A stretch of DNA of 64,000 bases from JANPCX01 sp050916095. GTDB lineage: Bacteria; Pseudomonadota; Gammaproteobacteria; Burkholderiales; Burkholderiaceae_C. Positions 29,912 through 39,541 of this stretch are shown in pieces (position 1 is the stretch's first letter; each line of letters begins with the position of its first letter). The notes below the pieces were generated by a model. It made no database searches, was not told where the DNA came from, and saw only the letters and a program-made list of their open reading frames with translations. Location: assembly GCA_050916095.1 (NCBI GenBank), contig CP050901.1:3534001-3598000 (forward strand), given 5' to 3'. Position numbers and translations under genes: made by a program.

Positions 29912-30501
29912 AGCGCAGCCTGCATCGCGGCTTCACCTTGGTGGAGGTGATGGTGGTGGTCACCATCATCGCCATCTTCATGCTGTTCGCGCTTCCAGGG
30001 ATGAACGCCTACCTCACCAGCTCGAGAATTCGCAACGCCGCACAAACCTTCGAGGCGGGTTTGATGAAGGCGCGCAGCGAAGCGATCAGAACCAATGCTG
30101 CGGTTGAATTCGTGACCACCGCCGCATCTCCACCTGTCGGTTCATCAGCATTCAATGCGACAGGCACCAACTGGGTTATTCGGCGATTTACCGGTGCCCC
30201 CGCCGTAGACGGCGATCTGGTCGATTCGCGCAGCTCGCTGGAAGGCTCAACTGCACAAGTGACTCAATCTTCCACCGTAGGAAGCTTCGCAGGTGCGGCA
30301 GCTACCGCCCCAATCACATTTGACGCCCTCGGGCGCGCCGGCGGCCAGACTTTGTTCAACTTCTCCCACCCCAGCACCAACAACTGCGGGACTGGCGCTG
30401 CAGTACGCTGCGCAGGCGTGGTGGTCTCGCCTGGTGGGCGTATCCATTTGTGCGTGAATCACCCCGACATCCTCGCAACCGACCCTCGTTTTTGCGGCTA
30501 A
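29905..30501 (+). CDS. fimT: FimT/GspH-type pseudopilin
   Basis: A 198-residue prepilin-like protein. The start is GTG 29905, which overlaps the pilE stop and has AAAGGA about 8 nt upstream; earlier in-frame codons belong to the pilE coding region. The leader HRG precedes FTLVEVMVVVTIIAIFMLFALPGM, with E5 conserved. The GspH/FimT domain follows (RNAAQTFEAGLMKARSEAIRTNAAVEF...). FimT acts as a minor pilin at the pilus tip, and in some bacteria binds DNA for uptake. Confidence 0.88.
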   Translation: MLKRSLHRGFTLVEVMVVVTIIAIFMLFALPGMNAYLTSSRIRNAAQTFEAGLMKARSEAIRTNAAVEFVTTAASPPVGSSAFNATGTNWVIRRFTGAPAVDGDLVDSRSSLEGSTAQVTQSSTVGSFAGAAATAPITFDALGRAGGQTLFNFSHPSTNNCGTGAAVRCAGVVVSPGGRIHLCVNHPDILATDPRFCG

Positions 30502-30516
30502 AACCCAGGCATCGTC

Positions 30517-31071
30517 ATGACTTCGCTACAAAACAGTCCCAAGAAATATGCGAGAGCCACGGCTGGCCGGGTTCAGACGCCGCGTGGTGTCATGCTGATT
30601 GAAGTGATGGTCGCGATTTTGATTTTGACCATCGGCGTGTTTGGTTTGATGGCCGCTTTCGCCAGAACCACCAACACGTTGACCGACGTGGACAACCGTG
30701 CGCTAGCCACCCGTTACGCAGACCAAATCTTCAATCAAATGTCGGCCCAGGTGGACCGAAGCAGTGCAGGCAATCTTGCTGCATCGCTGGCGGCTTTTAA
30801 CCACAATGCGACGCCCGCACCCAACGCTGATGGAGTGCCCACGCCGTGTGCAACCGGGTTTACTAACTCGCCATCAACCCACCCGGTGATTACCACTTGG
30901 TTGACGCAGCTCACCGCCACAGGAGCGACTGGCCTGCCCGGGGCTACAGCAGCGATGCAGCAAATTGTGATCGAACCGGCGCTCTCCAACCGCGTGACCA
31001 TCAGCGTGTGCTGGATGTCCTCAGCGGATACGGTTGTCCGGCAGCACGTACAACGTGGCTATATCAACTAA
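30517..31071 (+). CDS. pilV: PilV minor pilin
   Basis: A 184-residue prepilin-like protein. After an unusually long basic leader (~24 residues, ending TPRG) comes VMLIEVMVAILILTIGVFGLMAAF, with E5 present. The domain after it matches PilV (NRALATRYADQIFNQM...). It is a core minor pilin that with FimT/FimU, PilW and PilX primes pilus assembly and carries PilY1. It follows fimT by 15 bp and precedes pilW by 12 bp. Confidence 0.88.
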   Translation: MTSLQNSPKKYARATAGRVQTPRGVMLIEVMVAILILTIGVFGLMAAFARTTNTLTDVDNRALATRYADQIFNQMSAQVDRSSAGNLAASLAAFNHNATPAPNADGVPTPCATGFTNSPSTHPVITTWLTQLTATGATGLPGATAAMQQIVIEPALSNRVTISVCWMSSADTVVRQHVQRGYIN

Positions 31072-31083
31072 GCCGCACACACC

Positions 31084-32265
31084 ATGCACACACCAAATTC
31101 AACAGCGCAAAAAGGCTTCAGTTTGATTGAGCTGATGGTCGGCTTGACCATCGGACTTTTCGTGCTTTTGGGCGTACTGCTGGCCTACTCCCAATGGGAC
31201 GGCAGATCACGTACCGCCAGCGCCAAAACCGACGCACTGACGGAAAGCGCCGTGGCCTCATATCTGTTGGACACAGAATTGCGCACGGCCGGCCTGGGCC
31301 TTGGAGATTCGCCGGTCACTGGCCCACCTTGCACCGTGGCGGTATCACCCACCGTAAGCTTCCCGCTGATGCCTATTTCCATAGTCAATGGCGGCCCGGC
31401 TGGCGAGCCCGATACGATCGCGTTGCTCTTTGGCACCCACCCCGCAAAAGCCGTGCACACCGCCATAGCTTTTTCCCCCACCCCATTTTCCAAAACACTG
31501 GCAGATAGAGGCGGCATCGTGCCGGGTGATCGACTCATATTGGTACCTGAAAGCGGCGGAGCCTGCGAGGTGATCGAAGTCACCGCCTCCGCCACTGTTC
31601 CCGAACCCAAGACCATTGAACACAAGCACGCCATCAGTTACACCAGTGCCTACACGGCACCTACCTTTATCAGCAACAGCGCCTCGAACTCGGCCACTGG
31701 CATATTGATGGGTCCTGGATGGGCATTCAGCCTGGGCGGTACTCCGCGTCACAGCACCTGGGCCATCACCGCGCCGCCAGCCCAGCCCACTCTCACACGC
31801 ACAGACTTGTTTGGTGGCGGGCTAGAGCTGGTGGCGGAGGATGTGGTGAACCTGCAAGCGGTGTATGGAATAGATGTCTCCGTGCCTGATAACGGTCCAT
31901 TCCCAACCAACCCTGCTTCAACCGGCATAGCGGCCTTGTGGGTGGACACGCTTGCAAAAGCTCCTTTCCCCTACCCTCCCCAAGCCGTGGTGGCAGTGCA
32001 CTACGCCATGTTGGTGCGCAGCCGCCAGTACGAACCCCCTGTTTTTGACCCGCCCTCCACCACCCCCATTTGGATCACACCCAACGCCCCAGCACCCAGC
32101 TGGGCTGGTGGGGCCTTTCAGATGACCGACGTTTCGGGCCCCGGCATGGGCGTGTCTGACGGCGGCCCATCCGTTCAAGCCCCCAGCAACTGGAGGGGCT
32201 ACCGCTACACGGTTCGTGAAGGCGTTATTCCTGTACGCAACACACACTGGGGGCAACGCCCATGA
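31084..32265 (+). CDS. pilW: PilW minor pilin
   Basis: A 393-residue prepilin-like protein with leader AQKG then FSLIELMVGLTIGLFVLLGVLLAYSQ, E5 present. PilW proteins are the large minor pilins of this cluster; the long C-terminal domain contains RTDLFGGGLELVAEDVVNLQAVYGID, a family hallmark, and ends GYRYTVREGVIPVRN. The stop overlaps the pilX start by 4 nt. Length is within the family range. Confidence 0.9.
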   Translation: MHTPNSTAQKGFSLIELMVGLTIGLFVLLGVLLAYSQWDGRSRTASAKTDALTESAVASYLLDTELRTAGLGLGDSPVTGPPCTVAVSPTVSFPLMPISIVNGGPAGEPDTIALLFGTHPAKAVHTAIAFSPTPFSKTLADRGGIVPGDRLILVPESGGACEVIEVTASATVPEPKTIEHKHAISYTSAYTAPTFISNSASNSATGILMGPGWAFSLGGTPRHSTWAITAPPAQPTLTRTDLFGGGLELVAEDVVNLQAVYGIDVSVPDNGPFPTNPASTGIAALWVDTLAKAPFPYPPQAVVAVHYAMLVRSRQYEPPVFDPPSTTPIWITPNAPAPSWAGGAFQMTDVSGPGMGVSDGGPSVQAPSNWRGYRYTVREGVIPVRNTHWGQRP

Positions 32266-32846
32266 GCCGCAACAAACAACAGGGTGTGGTGCTGTATGTG
32301 GCATTGATTGTCTTGGTGGTCATGATGGCAGCCACAGTCGCCATTTTGCGCAACACCTCCAGCAGCCAAAACGTTGCAGGCAATTTGGGGTTCAAACAAA
32401 ACGCGGTGACCGCCAGCGATTTGGCTGTGGAGAATGCAATCACTTGGCTCGCGGCGGAACCCATTCTCGCGCTTGACGCCGACAATGTCCCCGAAGGGTA
32501 TTTCGCCAGGTGGGGTGGTGGTGGTGTGACAACCTGGGCATTTGACCCCGCGACATTCGACTGGGATGCAAACAGCTTCAATATCACCCCTGCGGGCGGT
32601 AACGACGGCACCGGCAATACGAGAGTGCGTTATGTCATCCACCGCATGTGTTTGCTAGCGGGCTCCGTCGTTGCGCCAGGACAGATCTGTTCTTTTGCGG
32701 ATTCAAATTCGCAAGGTTCGAGGGAGGCGGGCAACGTTGGTTCCCTCCGCTCAATACCAACGCAAGCTTTTTACCGAGTGACGGTTCAAACCACGGGGCC
32801 CAGAGGGACCATCAACTATTCCCAGGCCATGTTGAGTATCCAATGA
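32262..32846 (+). CDS. pilX: PilX minor pilin
   Basis: A 194-residue protein with the PilX N-terminus: NKQQG then VVLYVALIVLVVMMAATVAILRN, a hydrophobic helix without the E5 glutamate, as is usual for PilX. It continues SSQNVAGNLGFKQNAVTASDLAVENAITWL, the N-terminal domain pattern of PF14341. It completes the minor-pilin set and should link to PilY1, encoded 62 bp downstream. Confidence 0.88.
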   Translation: MSRNKQQGVVLYVALIVLVVMMAATVAILRNTSSSQNVAGNLGFKQNAVTASDLAVENAITWLAAEPILALDADNVPEGYFARWGGGGVTTWAFDPATFDWDANSFNITPAGGNDGTGNTRVRYVIHRMCLLAGSVVAPGQICSFADSNSQGSREAGNVGSLRSIPTQAFYRVTVQTTGPRGTINYSQAMLSIQ

Positions 32847-32908
32847 CTGATCCTTGCACTCAAAGCCCGATAGCCAAAGACCGCATTAAAGTTTTAGAGG
32901 ACGCCCAA

Positions 32909-35900
32909 ATGAAAAGCCTTTATTTTTCTCTCGCGCAAAAATCTGTGCTCCTTGCTTGCGCGGCGGTTTGTGCGCTGGTGGCTACCGCAGCAGCGCAGGC
33001 GGCCCCAACAGACATATCGAAAAAACCATTGACGTCCAATAACAGCGTCAAGCCCAACGTCATGTTGTTGATGGACACCTCCAACTCCATGTCCTGGACC
33101 CACATGCCGGACCCGGTTGAAGTGCCAGGGGCAAAACAGAGCATTGGTTACAAAACCCATCTCTGTAACTCCATTTATTACAACCGCACGCGCGTCTACA
33201 AAACACCCAAAAAAGAAGACGGCACCGACTTGCCTGCGCCAACCTTCACCTCAGCTGCATACAACTATTTTCTAAACCCTGCAGTCACGGTGAACCTCAG
33301 CACCAGCTTTCAAGCGCACGACAGCAACACCGTCTCCAACGTCAGCTTGTCCTTGCCTGACACAGTCCAGCCCGCCTATTACTTTCGATTCATTCCAAGT
33401 TCTACGGTAACAACCCCCACCTCGGCAGCCTGCCAACAAGCTGAACCCGCCTCGGGTGCGACAACGGCGTTTGCCGCCACCGGCGGCGGTCAATGGGTGA
33501 AAGTCATTGTGGGTGCCAGCTCCGGCGTGGCACCTACTGTGGATGAGCGTGCCAATTTCGCCATTTGGTACACCTACTACCGCACCCGCATGCTCATGGT
33601 CAAAAGCGCCATCGGCACAGCGTTGTCCCCCACATTGATGAGCCAAGCCCGTGTCGGGCTGATCACCGTGTTGCCCTACGCAGCGTCTGGCGACACAACC
33701 GTGGCAACGTCTAAGTACTTGAAGATTGACGATTTTTCCGGTGCCCACAAAACCAATTTCTACACCAAACTGAATGGGCTCACCACGGGTCGCAGCTCTC
33801 CAGCGCGCGAGGGGCTGGCCCGCGTTGGGCGACACTATGCAGGACTGACAGACGACATCAATGCAGGCATGACGCCAGACCCGATGATCGCGTCGTGCCA
33901 ATCCAACTACACCATCCTCACCACCGACGGCTATTGGAACGTTCAGGATGAAACCCCTGGTCGCGGCCCGGTGCAGATGAATGTTTCAAACAAAGTGGGC
34001 CAACAAGACGGCCCGCCTTTGTACGCTGGTGCTACACCCGACAGCGGTCTGGCCCCCCTGGGTGTTTATGACGGCGTTCCGGTCTCGACAACAACCAAAA
34101 GAACCATCAAAAACTTTCAAGGTGCCAACTGCGACATTGCATCGCCCGGCAAATACACCCAAACGGTCAACAGAACGGAGCGTGTGCAAACAGCCACCAC
34201 CAGCACCGCTGCGCCCCCGAACACGCTTCAGCGACGGACAAGAACAATCACACAGACCACTCAAACTGTCACCCGCACCACTCAGAAGAAAAACACAACT
34301 GTCTTCACGTTGTCGAGTGCGCCCTGGGCCGTGATGAAAAAGGACGAAATCACCACGGTTATCGCAGCCTGCCCAGTACCGCTACCCACTGGAGCGGTAT
34401 GCACAAACTTTGCCGGCTATCCTCCCACGACCGTCGCTTCCTGCCCAGCGACTTTGCCTCCCGGCGTCCTAGGGGCTCCGAGTTGCACATCCAGCGTTGT
34501 GACGACCGACGTGGCTTCTTGCACGCCCTCAACCAACGTAACCTGCGGACCGGTTGTATCCACCGTGGTCAACGGCAACACTTGCACCAGCAATGCCACG
34601 CAGACCTGCACCCCCTCAGGCATCAGCAGTACGACTGTCAGCTCTTGCACCCCAAGCTTCAACTCAGCAACTGGGGTCACCACCAGCTGCAGCAATGGTC
34701 CTTGGAGCAGTTGGACCAATGCGGCCAGTTGCACCGCGAGTGCAACTACTGAGTGCCGCAATATTTGCACGGGGAGTGCTTGCTCGCCCACCGTCACGGT
34801 GGCCACTGGCGTAGCTTGCACCCCCAGCAGCAGCGGCGGCGTGACCGTGACTTGTGGGTTCACACCGGCCGTCACTACCAGTGCGGTCAACCCGGCAACC
34901 TGCCCCGTGAATACGAGCACCACCCCCGACTCTGCCCTCACCACCGCCCCCTCTGCCCTCAATGGCTGGAAACAAATAGTGTGCACACCGATTCAGACAC
35001 CCACAGTGGCTGCCGGTGCCACCTGCACGCCGATAGCCGCCACCTCGCCCAGCTGGGTACAAACTTTTTGTGACGGCACCTTCAATTCCCCTGGCAAAAG
35101 GCTGCAATTCCGCACCAGAGAAGAAACCTTCACCACCTCACCCACCGGGGCTGTAGGGGCGTCCTCGTTCACTCCTTGGTCTTCCTTTACCAATGATCCC
35201 TCCAGTACCACTTGCCAACCGGTTGCGTCTTTTGTCGTGCCGCCGGACCAGGTGATTCCGATCTCCACCACCAGCACTCCGTCAAACAGCATCAATTCCT
35301 TGGCCGACGTCGCCCAGTACTACTACGCCACTGACTTGAGGCCAACCGGCACTTTCTCAACCAACAATGTGAAAGTGTCGGGGTCGGGTTGGAATGACGA
35401 CAAAGTCACCCACCAGCACATGACGACATTTGTGATTGGTTTGGGCGTATCGGGCACCAAGACCTATGACCCCAACTACAAAACCGCCACCACGGGCGAC
35501 TTTGGCGCGCTGCGTGCTGGCACCGGAAATTGGCCGATCTGGCCTGATCCGACAAAAATCACCGCCGACCCAGACTCCTACCACCAACCTGAATCCATCG
35601 ACGATTTTTGGCACACCGCAGTCAATGGCAGGGGACAGTATTTCAATGCCAATGACCCAGATGCTGTGAGCCAAGGACTGAAGGACGCCTTCGGCACCAT
35701 TTTGGGAAATGTAGGCGCAGGCACGGGCTCTGTGCTTTCAGACACTGTTGACAAGACGGACAGTGGATATGGCTATGTCACCGAGTACCACAACGGAAAA
35801 TGGTGGGGCGACCTGAAGGCCCTTGACAACACAGGCACTCAAATATGGAATGCCAAAAGCAAATTGTCGGGACAAATTCAACCCAACTGCGATAACAGAA

Positions 35901-37669
35901 ACATCTATGTCCGTAACCCCTCAGGTACAAACGGACTGTCTGAATTCGCTTGGAATACCGTTAAATGTAGCTCCGCTACGCCTTTGAATGGTTTGTCAGG
36001 TGCTCAACAGGCTTTGTTCGACGCATCCCTGTTAAGTCACTACTCGACCATGGACGCAGCGCAAAAGACGGCAGCCACTGGGGCCAGCCTGGTGAACTAT
36101 TTGCGCGGCCAAACTCAAAATGACAGCTTTTTGCCAGGCGTGACTGGAAAACTGTACAGAAAGCGTGATTTCGCTTTGGGAGACATTATCAATTCCAGAC
36201 CCGCCTATGTGGCTGAGCCAAACTTTGGTTATGCTGACCCAGGCTATATCGCCTTCAAAGCCGCCAACGCTGGACGCACTGGCATGGTTTATGTGGGCGC
36301 GAACGATGGCATGTTGCATGCCTTTTTTGCCCCCGCCCAACCAACACCGCCCGCCGTACTTCCCGCCAATGCGGGCCAGGAGGCGTGGGCTTATATTCCG
36401 AGCGCCGTTTTGCCCAAGATGCACAAACTGGCCGACGACAATTACAACACCAACAACGAGTTATTCGTTGATGGAACACCGGTGATTGGTGACGTTCAAA
36501 GTGGTGGTGTATGGAGGACTATTTTGGTTGGGGGCCTGGGTGCAGGCGGTGCGGGCTTTTATGCGCTTGATATCACCAACCCAACTGCACCTAAGAGTTT
36601 GTGGGAGTTTGATTCATCCGACCCGACTTATGGAAACGACCTGGGTTTGAGCATGGGCAAACCGCAGATTGTCAAACTGGCATCTGGACAGTGGGTCGTG
36701 ATGGTGACATCGGGCTACAACAACAGCACTGGCCTAGGTAAGTTGTTTATCTTGGACGCAGTGAGTGGCTCGGTGGTCCGTGTCATGGATACAGGCGTGG
36801 GAAGCGCTTCAGATCCTTCGGGGCTGACACACCTGTCTGTATGGGTGGATTTCAGAGAGACCAATTTCACGGCAAAACGTGTATATGCTGGCGATTTGAA
36901 AGGTAACGTCTGGCGCTTCGATGTGAACGACAACATACTCCCAGCAGGTTATGAAGTCACGCGCATTGCGACGCTGAAAGACTCCGCTGGAATTCCACAA
37001 CCCATTACTACAATGATGGAGTTGTCAAACTTTAACAACAGGGCCAATATTCATGTGGGAACTGGAAAGCTATTAGGTTTGACTGATTTGACAACGACGC
37101 AAACCCAGTCGCTTTATATGCTGGTTGACCCTTTGAATGCAGACAACCCCGCTTACCCCGATGCAACACCTCTGAGGTCGGTATTGAAACCGCTCAAAAC
37201 GGATTCTTCATACGGAATTGTTTGTTCTGCAGCCTCTTGCACTGGAAGTTTTCCTAAAGGGTGGGTCATCGACTTTTCTCTGCCAGGGGAAAGAGTCAAC
37301 GTCAACCCGGCGCTTCTTCGCAGGACGCTCGTGGTAGCGACCAACAGGCCTGTTGGTACCGCATCACTTTGCGACTCAAAATTCGAGTCGGTAGGTTACG
37401 CAGTCAATCCCCTGGACGGCAGCGCCATCGGGTTCAGCGGTGCTCCGTCAGGCTCTGCTGGGAAAGTGCTGTACACCGGAGGTAAAGCCACTGTGGGCAT
37501 GTCTTTCATACAGCCGCCAATATCCAGCTTGCCGGGTGCTGGCAAGGGCGATCAGAACGTCAGAGTACGTAGCACCGCGCAGGACGGAACGATCGAGGAA
37601 AACAGTACAAATCCTCTGGGCGGCGGCGTTGTTGTCAGGCGCCACACTTGGCGAGGGACTGGTATGTGA
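32909..37669 (+). CDS. pilY1: PilY1 type IV pilus tip adhesin
   Basis: A 1586-residue exported protein. Start 32909 gives a signal peptide (MKSLYFSLAQK..., cleavage after AQA near residue 31) and has AGAGGA upstream; an in-frame upstream ATG at 32843 is possible but unlikely. A von Willebrand A-like domain follows with the MIDAS motif DTSNS at about 56-60. Residues ~470-730 are an unusual Cys/Ser/Thr-rich repeat region. The C-terminal beta-propeller of the PilY1/PilC family (GDIINSRPAYV, VYVGANDGMLHAF, AWAYIPSAVLPKM, YAGDLKGNVWRFDVND) runs from ~1080 to ~1500. PilY1 promotes pilus extension and attachment. Confidence 0.92.
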   Translation: MKSLYFSLAQKSVLLACAAVCALVATAAAQAAPTDISKKPLTSNNSVKPNVMLLMDTSNSMSWTHMPDPVEVPGAKQSIGYKTHLCNSIYYNRTRVYKTPKKEDGTDLPAPTFTSAAYNYFLNPAVTVNLSTSFQAHDSNTVSNVSLSLPDTVQPAYYFRFIPSSTVTTPTSAACQQAEPASGATTAFAATGGGQWVKVIVGASSGVAPTVDERANFAIWYTYYRTRMLMVKSAIGTALSPTLMSQARVGLITVLPYAASGDTTVATSKYLKIDDFSGAHKTNFYTKLNGLTTGRSSPAREGLARVGRHYAGLTDDINAGMTPDPMIASCQSNYTILTTDGYWNVQDETPGRGPVQMNVSNKVGQQDGPPLYAGATPDSGLAPLGVYDGVPVSTTTKRTIKNFQGANCDIASPGKYTQTVNRTERVQTATTSTAAPPNTLQRRTRTITQTTQTVTRTTQKKNTTVFTLSSAPWAVMKKDEITTVIAACPVPLPTGAVCTNFAGYPPTTVASCPATLPPGVLGAPSCTSSVVTTDVASCTPSTNVTCGPVVSTVVNGNTCTSNATQTCTPSGISSTTVSSCTPSFNSATGVTTSCSNGPWSSWTNAASCTASATTECRNICTGSACSPTVTVATGVACTPSSSGGVTVTCGFTPAVTTSAVNPATCPVNTSTTPDSALTTAPSALNGWKQIVCTPIQTPTVAAGATCTPIAATSPSWVQTFCDGTFNSPGKRLQFRTREETFTTSPTGAVGASSFTPWSSFTNDPSSTTCQPVASFVVPPDQVIPISTTSTPSNSINSLADVAQYYYATDLRPTGTFSTNNVKVSGSGWNDDKVTHQHMTTFVIGLGVSGTKTYDPNYKTATTGDFGALRAGTGNWPIWPDPTKITADPDSYHQPESIDDFWHTAVNGRGQYFNANDPDAVSQGLKDAFGTILGNVGAGTGSVLSDTVDKTDSGYGYVTEYHNGKWWGDLKALDNTGTQIWNAKSKLSGQIQPNCDNRNIYVRNPSGTNGLSEFAWNTVKCSSATPLNGLSGAQQALFDASLLSHYSTMDAAQKTAATGASLVNYLRGQTQNDSFLPGVTGKLYRKRDFALGDIINSRPAYVAEPNFGYADPGYIAFKAANAGRTGMVYVGANDGMLHAFFAPAQPTPPAVLPANAGQEAWAYIPSAVLPKMHKLADDNYNTNNELFVDGTPVIGDVQSGGVWRTILVGGLGAGGAGFYALDITNPTAPKSLWEFDSSDPTYGNDLGLSMGKPQIVKLASGQWVVMVTSGYNNSTGLGKLFILDAVSGSVVRVMDTGVGSASDPSGLTHLSVWVDFRETNFTAKRVYAGDLKGNVWRFDVNDNILPAGYEVTRIATLKDSAGIPQPITTMMELSNFNNRANIHVGTGKLLGLTDLTTTQTQSLYMLVDPLNADNPAYPDATPLRSVLKPLKTDSSYGIVCSAASCTGSFPKGWVIDFSLPGERVNVNPALLRRTLVVATNRPVGTASLCDSKFESVGYAVNPLDGSAIGFSGAPSGSAGKVLYTGGKATVGMSFIQPPISSLPGAGKGDQNVRVRSTAQDGTIEENSTNPLGGGVVVRRHTWRGTGM

Positions 37670-38312
37670 CGGCCGATTTAACGGCCCGACTTCGACGATG
37701 TGTCGTTGTACCAAGTGCAAACCTCAAATCCCGACGAAGGCATGTTTAGGCCTTTTCCACGGGACGAGAGGTTTGCACTGCGCCAAAGGGCAGGCGATCC
37801 TGCCATCTGCGCGAAGCTAAGTCAGTGGGTCCTGAGCTGCGTCTTAGGGTCAGAGCGCACGGTTGAGACTTCATCAGGCTGGATCAATAGCAGTCCGTTC
37901 TACCAACCCGGTTACAAATAGGCTTGATGCATTCGTTCGTCAGGCTATTGATACGGCCCTCTGAAGTATTAACTTCCGTTCGGGTTGAGCCTGTCGAAAC
38001 CCAGGTTTCACGCGCTACCCCTCGACAAGCTCAGGGCGAACGGTTATGACTTCACAGGGCCGGATCAATCGGCGCAAACCATCGCAGTACGCGTAGCGAT
38101 GGCGCGGGCTTGCCGCGACGAATGGCGGACGAAGACGCCTCAGCGGGTCGAGAATGCGTTTTTTGATCGTCAGTGCGACGAGGATGCAGGCCTGTTCTTG
38201 ATCGATGGTGGGCAGCCACGCGACAGCTTCGCTGGTTTCCACTTGAATTGAAGCGCGACATCAGCGGTGGCAAGATCGCGGTTCTGCCTCGTTTCGATAA
38301 CCTCCACAACAC
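37670..38312. other. 643-bp intergenic region after pilY1
   Basis: No convincing gene is seen. It holds repeat copy 6 (37976-38044) and a decayed partial match to the same unit at about 37826-37890: the string GCACGGTTGAGACTTCA..GGCTGGATCAAT resembles GAACGGTTATGACTTCA..GGCCGGATCAAT at 38039-38072. A short GGCCG/CGGCC hairpin follows the pilY1 stop. The open frames through 38050-38310 look like chance or gene remnants; none could be identified. Confidence 0.6.
37976..38044. repeat. dispersed palindromic repeat, copy 6
   Basis: CCGTTCGGGTTGAGCCTGTCGAAA and CTCGACAAGCTCAGGGCGAACGGT enclose CCCAGGTTTCACGCGCTACC, almost the same as copy 3 upstream of gltB, including flanking bases (GTATTAACTT against GTATCAACCT). 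Confidence 0.88.
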
Positions 38313-39215
38313 ATGCCCATCTCCCTAGACGGCCAACTGGTTGTCGCGATCTCATCGCGTGCTTTGTTTGACTTTGAAGAAGAAAACCAAGTCTTTGAAG
38401 CCGAGGACGACCGCGCCTACATGCAGCTGCAACTTCAGCGACTGGAGCACGCGGCCAAACCGGGTGTTGCCTTTTCGCTTGTGAACAAGCTGTTGGCTTT
38501 TAACCAGGGTGCCAGCGCCCCGAAAGTGGAGGTGGTGATCCTGTCGCGCAACGACCCGGTGTCAGGCATGCGGGTGTTTCGTTCTTGCCAGCACTATGGC
38601 CTGCCCATTCAGCGCGGTGTGTTCACACGCGGTGAGTCGCCATGGCGTTACCTCAAACCGCTGAATGCGAATTTGTTTTTGTCGACCAATGAGGCCGACG
38701 TTCGTTCAGCCTTGGGTGCCGGTGTGCCAGCGGCCAGGGTGTACCCCCACTCGGCCCGTGCGTCCAGCGCCCACCCGCATGAAGTGCGAATCGCCTTTGA
38801 CGGCGACGCGGTGTTGTTCTCAGACGAAGCGGAGCAGGTGTTTCAAAGCGCTGGCCTGGACGCCTTTCAAGCCCACGAAAGGGACAGCGCGGGCAAGCCC
38901 CTGGCCGCAGGCCCCTTCAAACCACTGTTGGAGGCTTTGAAACGGTTGCAGCACGAGCCCGCACAAACCATGCGGCTGCGTACCGCGCTCGTCACCGCAC
39001 GCAGTGCACCGGCCCATGAACGCGCCATCCGTACCTTGATGGATTGGGACATCGAAATTGACGAGGCGATGTTTTTAGGTGGCTTGCCCAAGGGCACCTT
39101 CTTGCGCGAGTTTGAGCCGGATTTTTTCTTCGACGATCAAACGGGGCACATTGAAAATGCGTCGGCCCACGTGCCTGCTGGGCATGTGGCTTCGGGTGTG
39201 ACCAACCGTTATTGA
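38313..39215 (+). CDS. cytosolic 5'-nucleotidase family protein
   Basis: A 300-residue protein of the bacterial 5'-nucleotidase family PF06189. It begins LVVAISSRALFDFEEENQVFE and contains VVILSRNDPVSGMRVF, FTRGESPWRYLKPLNANLFLSTNEADVR, VRIAFDGDAVLFSDEAE (the HAD-like DxD) and DWDIEIDEAMFLGGLPKGTFLREFEPDFFFDDQTGHI near the C-terminus. These enzymes dephosphorylate nucleoside monophosphates in the cytoplasm. It appears complete and is flanked on both sides by palindromic repeats. Confidence 0.87.
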   Translation: MPISLDGQLVVAISSRALFDFEEENQVFEAEDDRAYMQLQLQRLEHAAKPGVAFSLVNKLLAFNQGASAPKVEVVILSRNDPVSGMRVFRSCQHYGLPIQRGVFTRGESPWRYLKPLNANLFLSTNEADVRSALGAGVPAARVYPHSARASSAHPHEVRIAFDGDAVLFSDEAEQVFQSAGLDAFQAHERDSAGKPLAAGPFKPLLEALKRLQHEPAQTMRLRTALVTARSAPAHERAIRTLMDWDIEIDEAMFLGGLPKGTFLREFEPDFFFDDQTGHIENASAHVPAGHVASGVTNRY

Positions 39216-39244
39216 TGTTTCCGACATTCACGACAAACCACTCT

Positions 39245-39335
39245 CCGTTCGCCCTGACTCTTCGACAAGGCGCAGCCTTGTCGAAGGGTTGTTACTGAGG
39301 CACGCGCTGGCTTCGACAGGCTCAGCCCGAACGGT
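39245..39335. repeat. dispersed palindromic repeat, copy 7
   Basis: CCGTTCGCCCTGACTCTTCGAC and GCTTCGACAGGCTCAGCCCGAACGGT bound a segment with an extra inner hairpin (TTCGACAAGGC with GCCTTGTCGAA). It sits 50 bp upstream of the start of the interrupted ligase gene. Confidence 0.85.
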
Positions 39336-39384
39336 GTCTGGTGTCGGCATTGATATCAAGCGCAATAAAGAACGCCCTTTGACC

Positions 39385-39541
39385 ATGACACCCGCACTGA
39401 ACCCAAGCGACTACTACGACCTGCTAGAGACCCGCTCCCCCGAAGAGCGTGAAGCGGCTTTGATGCAGCGTTTGGCCAAACAAGTCCAGCACGCCAAACA
39501 GCACACCCCTGCCTATCAACACCGTTTTCATGGCCTGCACA
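39385..39541 (+). pseudogene. phenylacetate-CoA-ligase-like gene, fragment 1 of 3
   Basis: The first 52 codons (MTPALNPSDYYDLLETRSPEER..., KQHTPAYQHRFHGLHT) match the N-terminus of the PaaK-like AMP-binding family, which joins aromatic acids to CoA. The fragment is cut by an IS1634-type element after the 6-bp sequence TGCACA (39536-39541), repeated at 41453-41458. Deleting the insertion and one repeat copy joins it in frame to fragment 2. With both insertions removed the gene would encode 431 residues, the usual family length. Confidence 0.88.
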
